The translations under genes were made by a program, and so were the position numbers. The notes under the pieces were generated by a model. The model was not told where the DNA came from, made no database searches, and saw nothing but the letters and a program-made list of their open reading frames with translations. Shown piece by piece: positions 20,568 to 32,092 of a stretch of 64,000 nt of DNA; within the stretch, counting starts at the first letter, position 1; every line of letters starts with the position of its first letter. Source of the DNA: Coraliomargarita sp. (GTDB taxonomy: Bacteria; Verrucomicrobiota; Verrucomicrobiia; Opitutales; UBA953); the NCBI GenBank assembly GCA_024638885.1, contig JAHEJL010000006.1:1-64000 (forward strand). The letters are read 5' to 3'.

Positions 20568-20638
20568 GGTAGGGATAGGGATCGGGGTAGGGGTAGCAAT
20601 CAACCTCGCCCTCACCTACCCCTACCCCACCCCCTACG
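20568..20638. repeat. Inverted hexamer arrays (GGTAGG-like / CCTACC-like)
   Basis: GGTAGG GATAGG GATCGG GGTAGG GGTAGC ... CCTACC CCTACC CCACCC CCTACG. Confidence 0.8.
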
Positions 20639-20640
20639 TG

Positions 20641-20672
20641 CCTTTTGCACGTTTGCACTTTCGCCCGTTTGC
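20641..20672 (+). repeat. Four tandem octamers upstream of the MBL-fold gene
   Basis: CCTTTTGC ACGTTTGC ACTTTCGC CCGTTTGC. Confidence 0.85.
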
Positions 20673-20695
20673 ACCTTATCTCACCTCATACCCAC

Positions 20696-21727
20696 ATGGA
20701 AAAGCCCCTCCCGGAAAACTCCCGTCGCCAGTTCCTCGGCAGCCTCGGCGCCGCGCTGGCCGCCTTCACGATCCCGGCTTCCCTCGCCGCCGCCCAGGCC
20801 GCGACGGACGCCGCCGGCAACCCGATCCCGAAGAAGACGATCTCGAACCCGTACATCTACAAGTTCTCGATCGGCAAGTTCGAGGCCTGGTCCATCAGCG
20901 ACGGCTACGGCACCTTCAAGCAGGGCGTGACGAAGAAGATGTGGCCGCCGGCTGAACGCGCCGAGATGTCCAAGGCTCTCGCCGCGGTCGGTGAACGCCC
21001 CGACGACATGACGCTCTACGTGAACATCCTGCTCCTGCGTAAGGACAAGGAAGTCATCCTCGTCGACGCCGGCTTCGGCCCCCACAAGAACGCCACCTGG
21101 GGCTGGCTCGCCGACGCGATGGACACCATCGGCATCGGTTTCAAGGACGTCACCCACGCCCTCCTCAGCCACTCGCACATCGACCACATCGGCGGCCTCG
21201 CCAGCGGCGGCAAGATCCTCTTCCCCAACGCGGCCGTCCACGTCCTCAAGGAAGAAGTCGATTTCTGGCGCGGCAAGGAGCCCGACTTCTCGAAGTCGCA
21301 CCGCACCGACGACATCAAGGGCATGATCAAGAGCGTGCGCGGCTCGTTCGACACCCTGCAGCCGAACCTGGTCATCCATAAGGACGGCGACCAGATCCTC
21401 GACGGCGCGATCACGATCCTCGCCGCCCCGGGCCACACCGACGGCCATGCGATCTTCCGCATCAAGTCCGGCAACGACTCCCTGCTCCATATCTCGGACC
21501 TCGCCCACAACCACGTGCTGATGCTCGAGGACCCGAACTGGTTCATCGACTTCGACCACGACCCGGCCGTGGCCATCGCGACCCGCAAGAAGGTCTTCGC
21601 CGAGATCGCGGTCACCAAGGAACGCGCCTACGGCTTCCACCTCCCCTGGCCCGGCCTGGGCGTGGTCGTCCCCAACGGCCGCAAGGGTTACCAGTGGATC
21701 CCGTCGTCCCATCGCTGGGATTTCTGA
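20696..21727 (+). CDS. Exported (Tat) MBL-fold metallohydrolase
   Basis: NSRRQFLGSLGAALAAFTIPASLAAAQA signal; LLSHSHIDHIGGLA; ILAAPGHTDGHAIF. Confidence 0.85.
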   Translation: MEKPLPENSRRQFLGSLGAALAAFTIPASLAAAQAATDAAGNPIPKKTISNPYIYKFSIGKFEAWSISDGYGTFKQGVTKKMWPPAERAEMSKALAAVGERPDDMTLYVNILLLRKDKEVILVDAGFGPHKNATWGWLADAMDTIGIGFKDVTHALLSHSHIDHIGGLASGGKILFPNAAVHVLKEEVDFWRGKEPDFSKSHRTDDIKGMIKSVRGSFDTLQPNLVIHKDGDQILDGAITILAAPGHTDGHAIFRIKSGNDSLLHISDLAHNHVLMLEDPNWFIDFDHDPAVAIATRKKVFAEIAVTKERAYGFHLPWPGLGVVVPNGRKGYQWIPSSHRWDF

Positions 21728-21768
21728 CGCTCGTTGACGGCCGAGGGCAAAGGGGTTGAGATGACCCC

Positions 21769-23781
<2,013 letters not shown>

Positions 23782-23791
23782 GCTACCACGG

Positions 23792-23876
23792 GTAACGTGG
23801 GCACGAGTTAAGGGGACATGGGCTTAAGGCATCCCCCTTGCCCACGTGTCACCTTGCCCACTCGCCCCCTCGGCAG
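23792..23876. repeat. Inverted word-repeat element (CTTGCCCA octamers)
   Basis: Left arm ACGTGGGCACGAG..GGACATGGGC; right arm CTTGCCCA CGTGTCAC CTTGCCCA CTCGCCCC. Confidence 0.65.
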
Positions 23877-23888
23877 TCTTAGCTGCGG

Positions 23889-24662
23889 TTACTTCACCTC
23901 CGCCGTCAGCACCTCGATGAGCGGCTTGGGGTCGGGGAGTCCGTGCGGGTGATGGTCGCCGCCTTCCTTGGGGAAGAGCTTCACGCGGCCGCCGTTGTCC
24001 TGCCAGAGCTTGAGGACATGCGCGGCGTTATCCTCGAACGGCACGGTCTTGTCGGCGGTCCCGTGGCACGAGATCAGGAACACGCCGGCCTTGATGGCAG
24101 GCAGGAGGCCTTCGGCGGGCTGCAGCGACTTGGCCTTGGCCTCCTCGTCGTTCGCGTAGCCGAACTCGGTCTTGTACATCGCCCAATCCTTCGGGCTACC
24201 CTTGCTCTGGTGCGTCAGCGCGAAGCCGCCGGGCCAGGAACGAATGTCGCATACGCCATTGTCGAGGTAGAGCACGCTGACGCGATCCGGGTGCAGACGC
24301 GTCCAAGCGTTCACGTAGAGACCGCCACGGGAGATCCCGAGGAGCGCCGGCTTGGCGGAGAGGCCGCGCTTGCCGTGGAATTCTTCGTAGGCCTTTTCCC
24401 AGGTCGCCATCGCGCGGGCGGAGCCGAACTGGTTGCTCACGCCGACATACACGACGTGCCAACCCTTCTCGACGAGGCCGTCTTCGAGCGACTTCAGATG
24501 GCCGCCGAATTCGCCGACCCAAAGCCAAGGCTTGCCCGGGGCGGCCTGGGCCGGGACCTTCACCGTCACGGCCTTGCCGTCGAGGGTCAGTTTCTCGACC
24601 GTGGCGGCCGAAGCGAAGGCGCAGAACGCCATTCCGAGCAGAGCGAGGAGAATGCGGGGCAT
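23889..24662 (-). CDS. Secreted alpha/beta-hydrolase
   Basis: Signal peptide MPRILLALLGMAFCAFASAA; ALLGISRGGLYVNAW; DKTVPFEDNAAHV; GDHHPHGLPD. Confidence 0.75.
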   Translation of the reverse strand: MPRILLALLGMAFCAFASAATVEKLTLDGKAVTVKVPAQAAPGKPWLWVGEFGGHLKSLEDGLVEKGWHVVYVGVSNQFGSARAMATWEKAYEEFHGKRGLSAKPALLGISRGGLYVNAWTRLHPDRVSVLYLDNGVCDIRSWPGGFALTHQSKGSPKDWAMYKTEFGYANDEEAKAKSLQPAEGLLPAIKAGVFLISCHGTADKTVPFEDNAAHVLKLWQDNGGRVKLFPKEGGDHHPHGLPDPKPLIEVLTAEVK

Positions 24663-24720
24663 GGCAGGAGGCATAGGCGCAAGGGCGAGGGACTGCAAAG
24701 CCAACCGTTTCATCCGATGG

Positions 24721-24800
24721 TGGCGGGTGGCCGGCCCGGGTGGCAGGACTCGGGCGATCGCCCCGCAACCCGCGACCTGAGACTGCCACCTGCCACCCGA
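24721..24800. repeat. Inverted GGTGGC(A/G)/TGCCACC heptamer element
   Basis: GGTGGCGGGTGGCC..GGGTGGCAGG ... GACTGCCACCTGCCACCC. Confidence 0.65.
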
Positions 24801-24871
24801 AACGATCGGCTTCCCCACCTGCTTCTTGCCTCCCTGCCCTAACTCACCCTATCTCTTCCTCCTATCCACTT

Positions 24872-26425
24872 ATGAAACCCGTACTTCTGGTGATCCGCGA
24901 CGGTTGGGGCGAAAACCACAACCCCAAGCATGACAAGTTCAACGCCGTGAAGCTGGCGAACCTCCCGGTCTCGCGCGGCCTCACCAAGGACTGGCCCCGC
25001 ACCGAGATCATGGCCCACGGCCTCGATGTCGGCCTGCCGGTCGGCATCATGGGTAATTCCGAAGTCGGCCACCAGAACATCGGCGCCGGCCGCATCGTCG
25101 ACCAGGAGATCGTCCGCATCGACAAGGGCCTCACAGATCCGGCCGCCATGCGCCAGATCAAGGCCTTCCGCGGTCTCGTCGAGAACGTCAAGGCCACCGG
25201 CGGCGCGGTCCACCTGATGGGCCTCTGCTCCGAAGCCGGCGTCCACTCCACCCTGCCCCACCTCTACGCCCTCCTCCGCCTCCTGAAGGAAGAAGGCCTC
25301 ACCAAGGTCTACGTGCACGCCTTCATGGACGGCCGCGACAGCCCGCCCACCTCCGGCCTCGGCTACCTGCAGCAGCTCGAAGCCGAGCTCGTGAAGATCG
25401 GCCTCGGCAAGGTCGCCAGCGTCGCCGGCCGCTTCTGGGCCATGGACCGCGACAACCGCTGGGAACGCGTGAAGACCGCCTACGACGCCCTCACCGGCGC
25501 CCCGGCCCCGGAAGCCGCCTCGGCCGCCGCCGCCGTGCAGGCCTATTACGACAAGCCGACCGACGCCAACACCGTCGGCGATGAGTTCGTCCCGGCCACC
25601 CGCATCAAGGGCACGGCCTTCATCCAGGACGGCGACTCGGTGCTGTTCTTCAACTTCCGCGGCGACCGCCCCCGCGAGATCACCCGCGCCTTCATCGATC
25701 CGGAGTTCAAGGGCTTCCCCCGCGCGAAGCTGCTCAAGATCTTCTACGCCACCCTCACGAACTACGAAAAGGGCCTCTGCCCGAACGTCGTCTTCGACAA
25801 GCCCGCCAAGATGGTGAACATCCTCGGCGAGTGGGTCGCCAAGCAGGGCATCCCGCAGTACCGCACGGCGGAGACCGAGAAGTTCCCGCACGTGACCTTC
25901 TTCTTCAACGACTACCGCGAAGAGGCCTTCGCCGGCGAAGAGCGCGGCATGGCCCAGAGCCCGAAGGAAGTCTCCACCTATAACCAGAAGCCCGAGATGT
26001 CGGCCGCGCACGTGACCGAGATGGCCAAGGCCGCGATCCTCTCCGGCAAGTACGGCCTCATCGTCGTCAACTACGCCAACCCGGACATGGTCGGCCACAC
26101 CGGCGACCTCGCCGCGGTCTGCAAGGCCTGCGAAGCGGTCGACAGCGGCCTCGGCGTCCTCCTCGCCGCCATCGACCAGGTCGGCGGCAAGGCCCTCGTC
26201 ACGGCCGACCACGGCAACGCCGACCAGATGTGGGAGCCGGAAGAGAACTGCGCCCACACGCGTCACACGCTCAGCCCCGTCGAGGTCGTCCTCTACGGCG
26301 CCGGCTGCAAGAGCCTCAAGACCCGCCCCACCGGCCGCCTGGCCGACGTCGCCCCGACCCTGCTCGCCCTCATGGGCCTGCCGAAGCCGGCGGAGATGAC
26401 CGGCGAGTCGCTGATCGCCGGGTAA
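24872..26425 (+). CDS. gpmI: 2,3-bisphosphoglycerate-independent phosphoglycerate mutase
   Basis: [62 protein letters not shown]. Confidence 0.96.
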   Translation: MKPVLLVIRDGWGENHNPKHDKFNAVKLANLPVSRGLTKDWPRTEIMAHGLDVGLPVGIMGNSEVGHQNIGAGRIVDQEIVRIDKGLTDPAAMRQIKAFRGLVENVKATGGAVHLMGLCSEAGVHSTLPHLYALLRLLKEEGLTKVYVHAFMDGRDSPPTSGLGYLQQLEAELVKIGLGKVASVAGRFWAMDRDNRWERVKTAYDALTGAPAPEAASAAAAVQAYYDKPTDANTVGDEFVPATRIKGTAFIQDGDSVLFFNFRGDRPREITRAFIDPEFKGFPRAKLLKIFYATLTNYEKGLCPNVVFDKPAKMVNILGEWVAKQGIPQYRTAETEKFPHVTFFFNDYREEAFAGEERGMAQSPKEVSTYNQKPEMSAAHVTEMAKAAILSGKYGLIVVNYANPDMVGHTGDLAAVCKACEAVDSGLGVLLAAIDQVGGKALVTADHGNADQMWEPEENCAHTRHTLSPVEVVLYGAGCKSLKTRPTGRLADVAPTLLALMGLPKPAEMTGESLIAG

Positions 26426-26441
26426 GCACACACCCATCGAG

Positions 26442-26509
26442 GTAGGGACGGCTCTCCGAGCCGTCCGTTCACTTTCAGATACGCGGCGGGCTCGGAGAGC
26501 CCGCCCTAC
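26442..26509. repeat. BIME-like double hairpin, class 2 (full unit)
   Basis: GTAGGGACGGCTCTCCGAGCCGTCC-linker-GCGGGCTCGGAGAGCCCGCCCTAC. Confidence 0.9.
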
Positions 26510-26523
26510 CTAGGTGTATCGTG

Positions 26524-27118
26524 GTAGGGACGCCTCTCCGAGGCGTCCGCCAGCCCTCATGGAATTCATCCAGTCCAGGTATGCGGCCAATCCGCATGTC
26601 GTTCAACGAGTCCGGCACGCACCGGGTTCATTCGGACGTACCAGGCTTTCTCTTCAAACTCGTTCCTGGACCTTAGACGGTGGTCAAAGAAGTCACGCTG
26701 CCATACGACACCCAGATGGCGAGCCCACCAGCGCTTAAGCTGGGCGACCTCGTGCCGCATGCCCTTAGAGCTCTTCCATTGGGCTATCAGATGCAAATGG
26801 TCCGGCATCAAAGTACAAAGGCGAACATAGAGCCTGCCTTCGCCTTGGGCCTGCGAAAGACTGGCCCTGATTCCACGGCCGACCTCATCACCAGTCAGAA
26901 TCGTAGAACAAGGGCGTTGGCAGCAGATCGTCACGAACCAGAGATCATCCCGATCCACCCAACTCGGCACACCGTGAGGTAACTGCTTTCGGATCGGCAA
27001 CATGCCAAGACCTTACACAGACATCGCCGGCGATTAAGCCAGGTGATCGCCTATGACGAGACTGGTGGATCATCCCGAAGAAGGCATCAAGGCGGCGGGC
27101 TCGGAGAGCCCGCCCTAC
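26524..27118 (-). mobile_element. RAYT-containing expanded BIME unit
   Basis: Hairpin 1 (26524-26547) and hairpin 2 (27092-27118) of the class 2 unit flank the transposase ORF. Confidence 0.75.
26566..27003 (-). CDS. REP-associated tyrosine transposase (Y1/IS200-like HUH family)
   Basis: HUH-like LMPDHLHLIAQ and catalytic-Tyr segment AWYVRMNPVRAGLV. Confidence 0.88.
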   Translation of the reverse strand: MLPIRKQLPHGVPSWVDRDDLWFVTICCQRPCSTILTGDEVGRGIRASLSQAQGEGRLYVRLCTLMPDHLHLIAQWKSSKGMRHEVAQLKRWWARHLGVVWQRDFFDHRLRSRNEFEEKAWYVRMNPVRAGLVERHADWPHTWTG

Positions 27119-27132
27119 CCATGCATTCTCCG

Positions 27133-27200
27133 GTAGGGACGCCTCTCCGAGGCGTCCGTTCACTGCAAGATAGGCGGCGGGCTCGGAGAGCCCGCCCTAC
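27133..27200. repeat. BIME-like double hairpin, class 2 (full unit)
   Basis: GTAGGGACGCCTCTCCGAGGCGTCCGTTCACTGCAAGATAGGCGGCGGGCTCGGAGAGCCCGCCCTAC. Confidence 0.9.
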
Positions 27201-27208
27201 CTTCGCCC

Positions 27209-29110
27209 CTACCTGTTCAGGCCGGTCGCGAAACTGATGCCGAGCGAATCGGCGACGGCGCGGACGATCTCGATTTCGGCAGGCTCGGCGCGCTCGTCGT
27301 TCAACATCGCGGCGCCGCACGCGCGGACGAACTTGCGACGGTCGTAGACGCTCTGACCGGCGATGACGGCCAAGGCCTCGTCGACCTGCTGCAGATCGAG
27401 CTGCTCGGCCGGAAGCAAGGTAGCCTTCAAGCCGGGCAAGCCAAGCACCGTGGCGCCGAGCTGATAGGCGCGGGCCTGGGCTTCAGGCGCTTCGCTGGAG
27501 GTACGGACCACCGCCGAAAGCACGAGCCCGCAAGCCGCCGGCAGGTCGCCTTCGCGAGACGGCGGATTCTTGCCCTTGGAGAGATAGCGGCGCATCGAGG
27601 CCTGGATGAGCAGCACGATCAGGCCGTCCTCGGCGTCATAACCGACCTTCTCGATCGCGAGACGGAACAAGGCTTCCTGTTCGGGCGAAAGCTGGCGCAG
27701 CGCCGGCATGGAGAGGTCCAACAGCGGGACGCGAGAGCCGGCCGAGAGCGCGCGAAGCAAAGGTTCGAGCCGTTCGGCCTCGCGGACGACTTCACCGCCG
27801 GCGAGCCCGCGGGCCTTCGTGAGCTGGGCCGTGCGCGAGGCGGCGTCGCGACGCAATAGCAGGCCGAGGACGAGCCCCATCGCGCTCACAGGATCCTGCG
27901 AAGCTTCGCGAAGGGCGGCCGGGATCGCGCCGCGGAAGCCGACGGAATCCTGAATCTGGAGGTCGCTCGGGACTGCCCGCGGTTGGCCTGCAGGCAGAGG
28001 CGGCGGGACGGCCCCAGCGGAAACACGGGAGACACCGGCAACTTCACCCGGAGCCGGTTCGGCCGGGGCGACGTCGGGAACGATGCCGTCGAAGGCCGGA
28101 TCGATGCGGCGGATGCGTTCGTTGATCGGCGGGTGCGTCGAGAAGAGCGCTTCCATGAAGCCGCCGGAGGAAGCGAAGAAGAGGTGCTGCGATTCGAGGT
28201 CGGCCTCGGAAGCCTCCCGGCGCGCGCCGGTGAAGCCGGCGATCTTCTTGAGGGCCGAGGCCAGCCCGAGGGGGTTGCGCGTGAACTGGACCGCGGAGGC
28301 GTCGGCAAGGTATTCGCGCTGACGGGACACGGAGGCCTGGATGAGCTTCGCGAAGAAGACGCCGCCGAGGCCGACGAGGACGACCACGAGGCCGACGAGC
28401 GCCAGCGGGAGCGCGTTCTTCTTGCGGTCGGAGTCGGAACTGAGGCCCACGCGAATCAGGAGGTAGCCCAGCTGAGCGAGCGCGGTCAGGCCCGCCACCG
28501 CGCCGATGATGCGGATGCTCAGGCGCATGTCGCCGTTGCCGATATGGCTGAACTCATGGGCGATCACGCCCTGGAGCTCGTCGCGCGTCAGGTTGCGGAG
28601 CGCGCCACGCGTCACGCCGATGGCCGCATCCTGCGGGTCGTTGCCCGCGGCGAAGGCGTTGATGGAGTCATCGCCATCGATGACGAAGCAGAGCGGCACC
28701 GGCAGGCCGGCCGCGAGGGCCATCTCCTGCACGACGTTGAGGTAGCGACGTTCGGCGGGGTCGGTCGTATTCGCGGCGACCAGCCGCCCGCCCAGGCGCA
28801 TGGCGATGGCGCCGCCGCCCTTGGCCAGTTCGACGATGCGCAGGAGGCTGCCGCCGATGATGATGGTGAGCGCCAGGCCGGTCGTCAGGCAGAACAGCTT
28901 GGGCTGGAACCAGTCGTGCTGCGCGGCGTCGAAGACGAAGGTCGAGCGGCCACGGCCGGTCGCCACGCTCCGGAAATCGGTCAGGTAGACCGCGATCACG
29001 TAGAGCGAGCCCGTCAGCACGAGGATCGCCAACACGAGCAGCACGACCAGCTTGGTCGTGCGCCCACGGGCCTCATCCTGGGCCCGGAAGAAATTCATCG
29101 TGCCGGCCAT
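27209..29110 (-). CDS. M48 family (HtpX-like) membrane metalloprotease
   Basis: LQGVIAHEFSHIGNGDMRLSIRIIGA; SRQREYLADASAVQFTRNP; multiple TM. Confidence 0.9.
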   Translation of the reverse strand: MAGTMNFFRAQDEARGRTTKLVVLLVLAILVLTGSLYVIAVYLTDFRSVATGRGRSTFVFDAAQHDWFQPKLFCLTTGLALTIIIGGSLLRIVELAKGGGAIAMRLGGRLVAANTTDPAERRYLNVVQEMALAAGLPVPLCFVIDGDDSINAFAAGNDPQDAAIGVTRGALRNLTRDELQGVIAHEFSHIGNGDMRLSIRIIGAVAGLTALAQLGYLLIRVGLSSDSDRKKNALPLALVGLVVVLVGLGGVFFAKLIQASVSRQREYLADASAVQFTRNPLGLASALKKIAGFTGARREASEADLESQHLFFASSGGFMEALFSTHPPINERIRRIDPAFDGIVPDVAPAEPAPGEVAGVSRVSAGAVPPPLPAGQPRAVPSDLQIQDSVGFRGAIPAALREASQDPVSAMGLVLGLLLRRDAASRTAQLTKARGLAGGEVVREAERLEPLLRALSAGSRVPLLDLSMPALRQLSPEQEALFRLAIEKVGYDAEDGLIVLLIQASMRRYLSKGKNPPSREGDLPAACGLVLSAVVRTSSEAPEAQARAYQLGATVLGLPGLKATLLPAEQLDLQQVDEALAVIAGQSVYDRRKFVRACGAAMLNDERAEPAEIEIVRAVADSLGISFATGLNR

Positions 29111-29126
29111 GGGCCGAGGTCAGCGG

Positions 29127-29735
29127 TCAGGCCGTGGCCGCAGTCTCAGCGAACAGGCGACGATAAGCGGCGGCGAGCATCAGCCCGTAGAGCGGCATCG
29201 TCGCGAGGACGCCTACGAAGCAGGCGATGAGACCGGCATTCGCGATGATCTGAGCCACGATCGTCAGGAGGAAAGCCCAGCCCCAGTGGGCGGTGACGGC
29301 CTGTCGGCTCATCTCAAGGCATTCCCAGAAGCTACCCCGCTTGTCGGCAAGGAGGTTCCAGGCGAACATCCAGGCGATCGAGAGATAGATGCCCGGCAGA
29401 TAGCAAAGGACGAATCCTACGCACAGCAGAAGGATCATCACGATGAACATCAGCCAAGAAGTCCCGAACTCGGCGAAACCGCTGAAGAGATCGTCGAACG
29501 AGGCTTTCTGGCCGGCGACGGCCTTCGCGTTGAAGCGGATGAGGCCGATGATGAGGGGCGGCAGGGTGACGATGAAACAGCAGAGGAACAGGCCGACGAG
29601 ATTGACGAGGACGACGTTCCAGAAGTCGCGCTTCAAGGCGGCGAAACCATCCGTCAGGCAGGCGCCGATGTCGAAGGGGCTGACCGCGTTCTTGGCGCGG
29701 TTGACGATGCCAAGCTGCTCAGGATTCAGGCTCAT
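29127..29735 (-). CDS. Integral membrane protein, uncharacterised
   Basis: Several TM segments; sits between the M48 protease and LemA genes. Confidence 0.65.
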   Translation of the reverse strand: MSLNPEQLGIVNRAKNAVSPFDIGACLTDGFAALKRDFWNVVLVNLVGLFLCCFIVTLPPLIIGLIRFNAKAVAGQKASFDDLFSGFAEFGTSWLMFIVMILLLCVGFVLCYLPGIYLSIAWMFAWNLLADKRGSFWECLEMSRQAVTAHWGWAFLLTIVAQIIANAGLIACFVGVLATMPLYGLMLAAAYRRLFAETAATA

Positions 29736-29761
29736 GGGTGTGGGTTAGGCTTGGGGTTTTC

Positions 29762-30373
29762 TCAGAAGGAAACCTTCGGGGCGGACTTCTCGGCGGGATC
29801 GTCGATCTTGAAGAACTCGCCGGCGGCGAAGCCGAACGCGTTCGCGATGAAGACCTGCGGGAAGACTTCGCGGCCGTTATTGTAGAATAGGACGGCGTCG
29901 TTGAAGGCCTGGCGGGCGAAGGCGATGCGGTTCTCGGTCGAGGCGAGCTCTTCCATCAGGCTGCGCATGGTGGCGTCGGCCTTGAGCTGCGGATACTGTT
30001 CGGCGACGACCATCAGGCGGCCGAGGGCGCCGCTGAGGCCGGCTTCGGCCTGGCTGAGGTCGCGCAGGGCGGCCGGGTCGTTCGGGTTGCCGGCGAAGCG
30101 GACGTTGGCCTGGGTGGCCTTGGCGCGGGCTTCGACGACGGCGGTGAGGGTGCCGCTTTCGTGGGCCATGTAGCCCTTGGCGGTCTCGACGAGGTTCGGG
30201 ATCAGGTCGTAGCGGCGCTTGAGCTGCACGTCCACCTGGGCGAAGGCGTTCTTGCAGGTGTTCCGCAGGCCGACGAGGCTGTTGTAGATGCCCACGCCCC
30301 AGATGGCGGCGATGACGAGGGCACCGACGATGACGAGGAGGATGACTAGGAGGACGGAGACAGCGGCGCTCAT
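29762..30373 (-). CDS. lemA: LemA family protein
   Basis: YNSLVGLRNTCKNAFAQVDVQLKRRYDLIPNLVETAKGYM..TENRIAFARQAFNDAVLFYNNGREVFP. Confidence 0.93.
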   Translation of the reverse strand: MSAAVSVLLVILLVIVGALVIAAIWGVGIYNSLVGLRNTCKNAFAQVDVQLKRRYDLIPNLVETAKGYMAHESGTLTAVVEARAKATQANVRFAGNPNDPAALRDLSQAEAGLSGALGRLMVVAEQYPQLKADATMRSLMEELASTENRIAFARQAFNDAVLFYNNGREVFPQVFIANAFGFAAGEFFKIDDPAEKSAPKVSF

Positions 30374-30479
30374 GATGGGAGCCAATCTACCCAAGCCGGC
30401 CGGGCCTGCAAGTCGGCATGGACCGTCGATTTGATAATTATAGGCGTGAATTGGAACGCCCTACCCTGCCCGGACCGCC

Positions 30480-31352
30480 TTAGGCGGCCTTTTCGAGACG
30501 GGCGCAGACTTCGTCGATCAGGAAGGCCGGGGTCGACGCGCCGGCGGTGACGCCGACGGCGGTGAAACGGGCCAGCGCCGCGAAGTCGAGTTCGGCGGCG
30601 GTCTCGACGTGGAAGCACGGCAGGCCCTGGATCTCGACGAGCTTGGCGAGCTTCACGGTGTTGGCCGAATGGCGGCCGCCGATGACGACGATCGCCTGGC
30701 AGCCCTGTCGCTTGAGTTCGAGGATATCGGCCTGGCGGTCCTTGGTCGCGCCGCAGATGGTGTCGAAAATGAGCGCCGTCGGGAAGCGGGCCTTGAGACG
30801 CGCGCCGAGCTTCTCGAACTCGTCGGTGAACATCGTCGACTGCGAGACCATGCAGAGCTGGGCGCCCAGGTCCGGCAGCGCGTCGATCTCGGCCTCGGAG
30901 GTGATGACGTGTCCCTTGCCTTCGGCGTAGCCGAGCAGGCCGATGACCTCGGGGTGCTGCGGGTCGCCGAAGATGACGGTGGCGAAGCCTTTGCGGGCGT
31001 GCATGCGCACCTTGCCGGCGATGATGCCGACGTCGGGACAGGTGGCGTCGCGGAATTCCATGCCGAGCGACTTCAGGTAATCGCGGCGCTCCGGGGAGAT
31101 GCCGTGGGCGCGGACGACCATGACGGCGTTGGCGTCGGTGGACTTCGAGACCTCGAGCTTCGTCTCGCTGCGGTAATCGCCGACTTCGCGGATGCCCTCG
31201 CCGGTGAGGACTTCCATCATCTGGCGGTTATGGATCAGGGGGCCGTCCGTGTAGACGGGATGGCGGCCCTTCTGCGCGTATTCGCGGGCGATATCGATGG
31301 CGCGTTCGACGCCCCAGCAGAAACCCGCGGACTTGGCTCGGATGACCTTCAC
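30480..31352 (-). CDS. ispH: 4-hydroxy-3-methylbut-2-enyl diphosphate reductase
   Basis: KSAGFCWGVERAIDIA, GPLIHNRQMMEVL, VVRAHGISPE, DATCPDVG, VSQSTMF. Confidence 0.93.
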   Translation of the reverse strand: MKVIRAKSAGFCWGVERAIDIAREYAQKGRHPVYTDGPLIHNRQMMEVLTGEGIREVGDYRSETKLEVSKSTDANAVMVVRAHGISPERRDYLKSLGMEFRDATCPDVGIIAGKVRMHARKGFATVIFGDPQHPEVIGLLGYAEGKGHVITSEAEIDALPDLGAQLCMVSQSTMFTDEFEKLGARLKARFPTALIFDTICGATKDRQADILELKRQGCQAIVVIGGRHSANTVKLAKLVEIQGLPCFHVETAAELDFAALARFTAVGVTAGASTPAFLIDEVCARLEKAA

Positions 31353-31399
31353 GGCTTCAAGGTGCGGGCAAGCCCGCCCGATTCAAGCAAAGTCCCGCC

Positions 31400-32050
31400 T
31401 TACTTGGCCGGGACGCCCCAGACCTCGGCTTCGATGTAGTCGTTCGAGGGACCGGCGGAGTTGCCCTTGGAGTAGAAGCGGACGTAGCGGCCCTTGACGG
31501 CGGGGCTGACGGCCATCACGCGGCCTTCGTTGGATTCGTAGTAGCAGTAGTCCTTGCCCTTGCCCAGGCCGAGCTCGTTCTCGGAGTCGTTGTTGTAGAC
31601 GGTGGTGACGTCCTTCTTGAAGGCCGGATCATTGGAGATCTGGACGATGACGTTGAAGTAGACGCGGCGCTCGCGGTGGAAGTGCCAGAGCGCGATGGCG
31701 CTGATCTCGGCCTGCTTAGCGAGGTCGATCTGGACCCAATGGGCGCCACGCGGCAGCTCGACTTCGAAGCCTTCTTCGCCGCCCTTGTCGCCGTCGGTCA
31801 GGTAGGAGAAATCGCCGGCGGCGGCCTCGCGGGCCGAGGAGGTGACATTGCAACCCTTGGCGAGGTTGACGGCTTCGGCCGGCACCTTGGGGAGCTTGCG
31901 CGGAGCGGAAGACACCGGCTCGAGGTTGTTGATCTTCATCGGGCGCGGCGTGCCGAGCGCGACGGACTTCGGCAGGACGAGCGGGAGCTCCTTATCCTCG
32001 GCGAAGAGGGCCAGGGGCAGGACGAGGAGGCAGAGAGCGAGGTGCTTCAT
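31400..32050 (-). CDS. Secreted protein with discoidin (F5/8 type C)-like domain
   Basis: Signal peptide; VNLAKGCNVTSSA..HWVQIDLAKQAEISAIALWHFH..GRYVRFYSKGNS. Confidence 0.65.
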   Translation of the reverse strand: MKHLALCLLVLPLALFAEDKELPLVLPKSVALGTPRPMKINNLEPVSSAPRKLPKVPAEAVNLAKGCNVTSSAREAAAGDFSYLTDGDKGGEEGFEVELPRGAHWVQIDLAKQAEISAIALWHFHRERRVYFNVIVQISNDPAFKKDVTTVYNNDSENELGLGKGKDYCYYESNEGRVMAVSPAVKGRYVRFYSKGNSAGPSNDYIEAEVWGVPAK

Positions 32051-32092
32051 GGTAAGGGGATGGGAATGAGACAACGGAACCGGGTCGCGGTT

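Noticed and set aside
26680-26982. Plus-strand 100-aa ORF inside the RAYT locus
   Set aside because: Antisense to the transposase; no coding signature.
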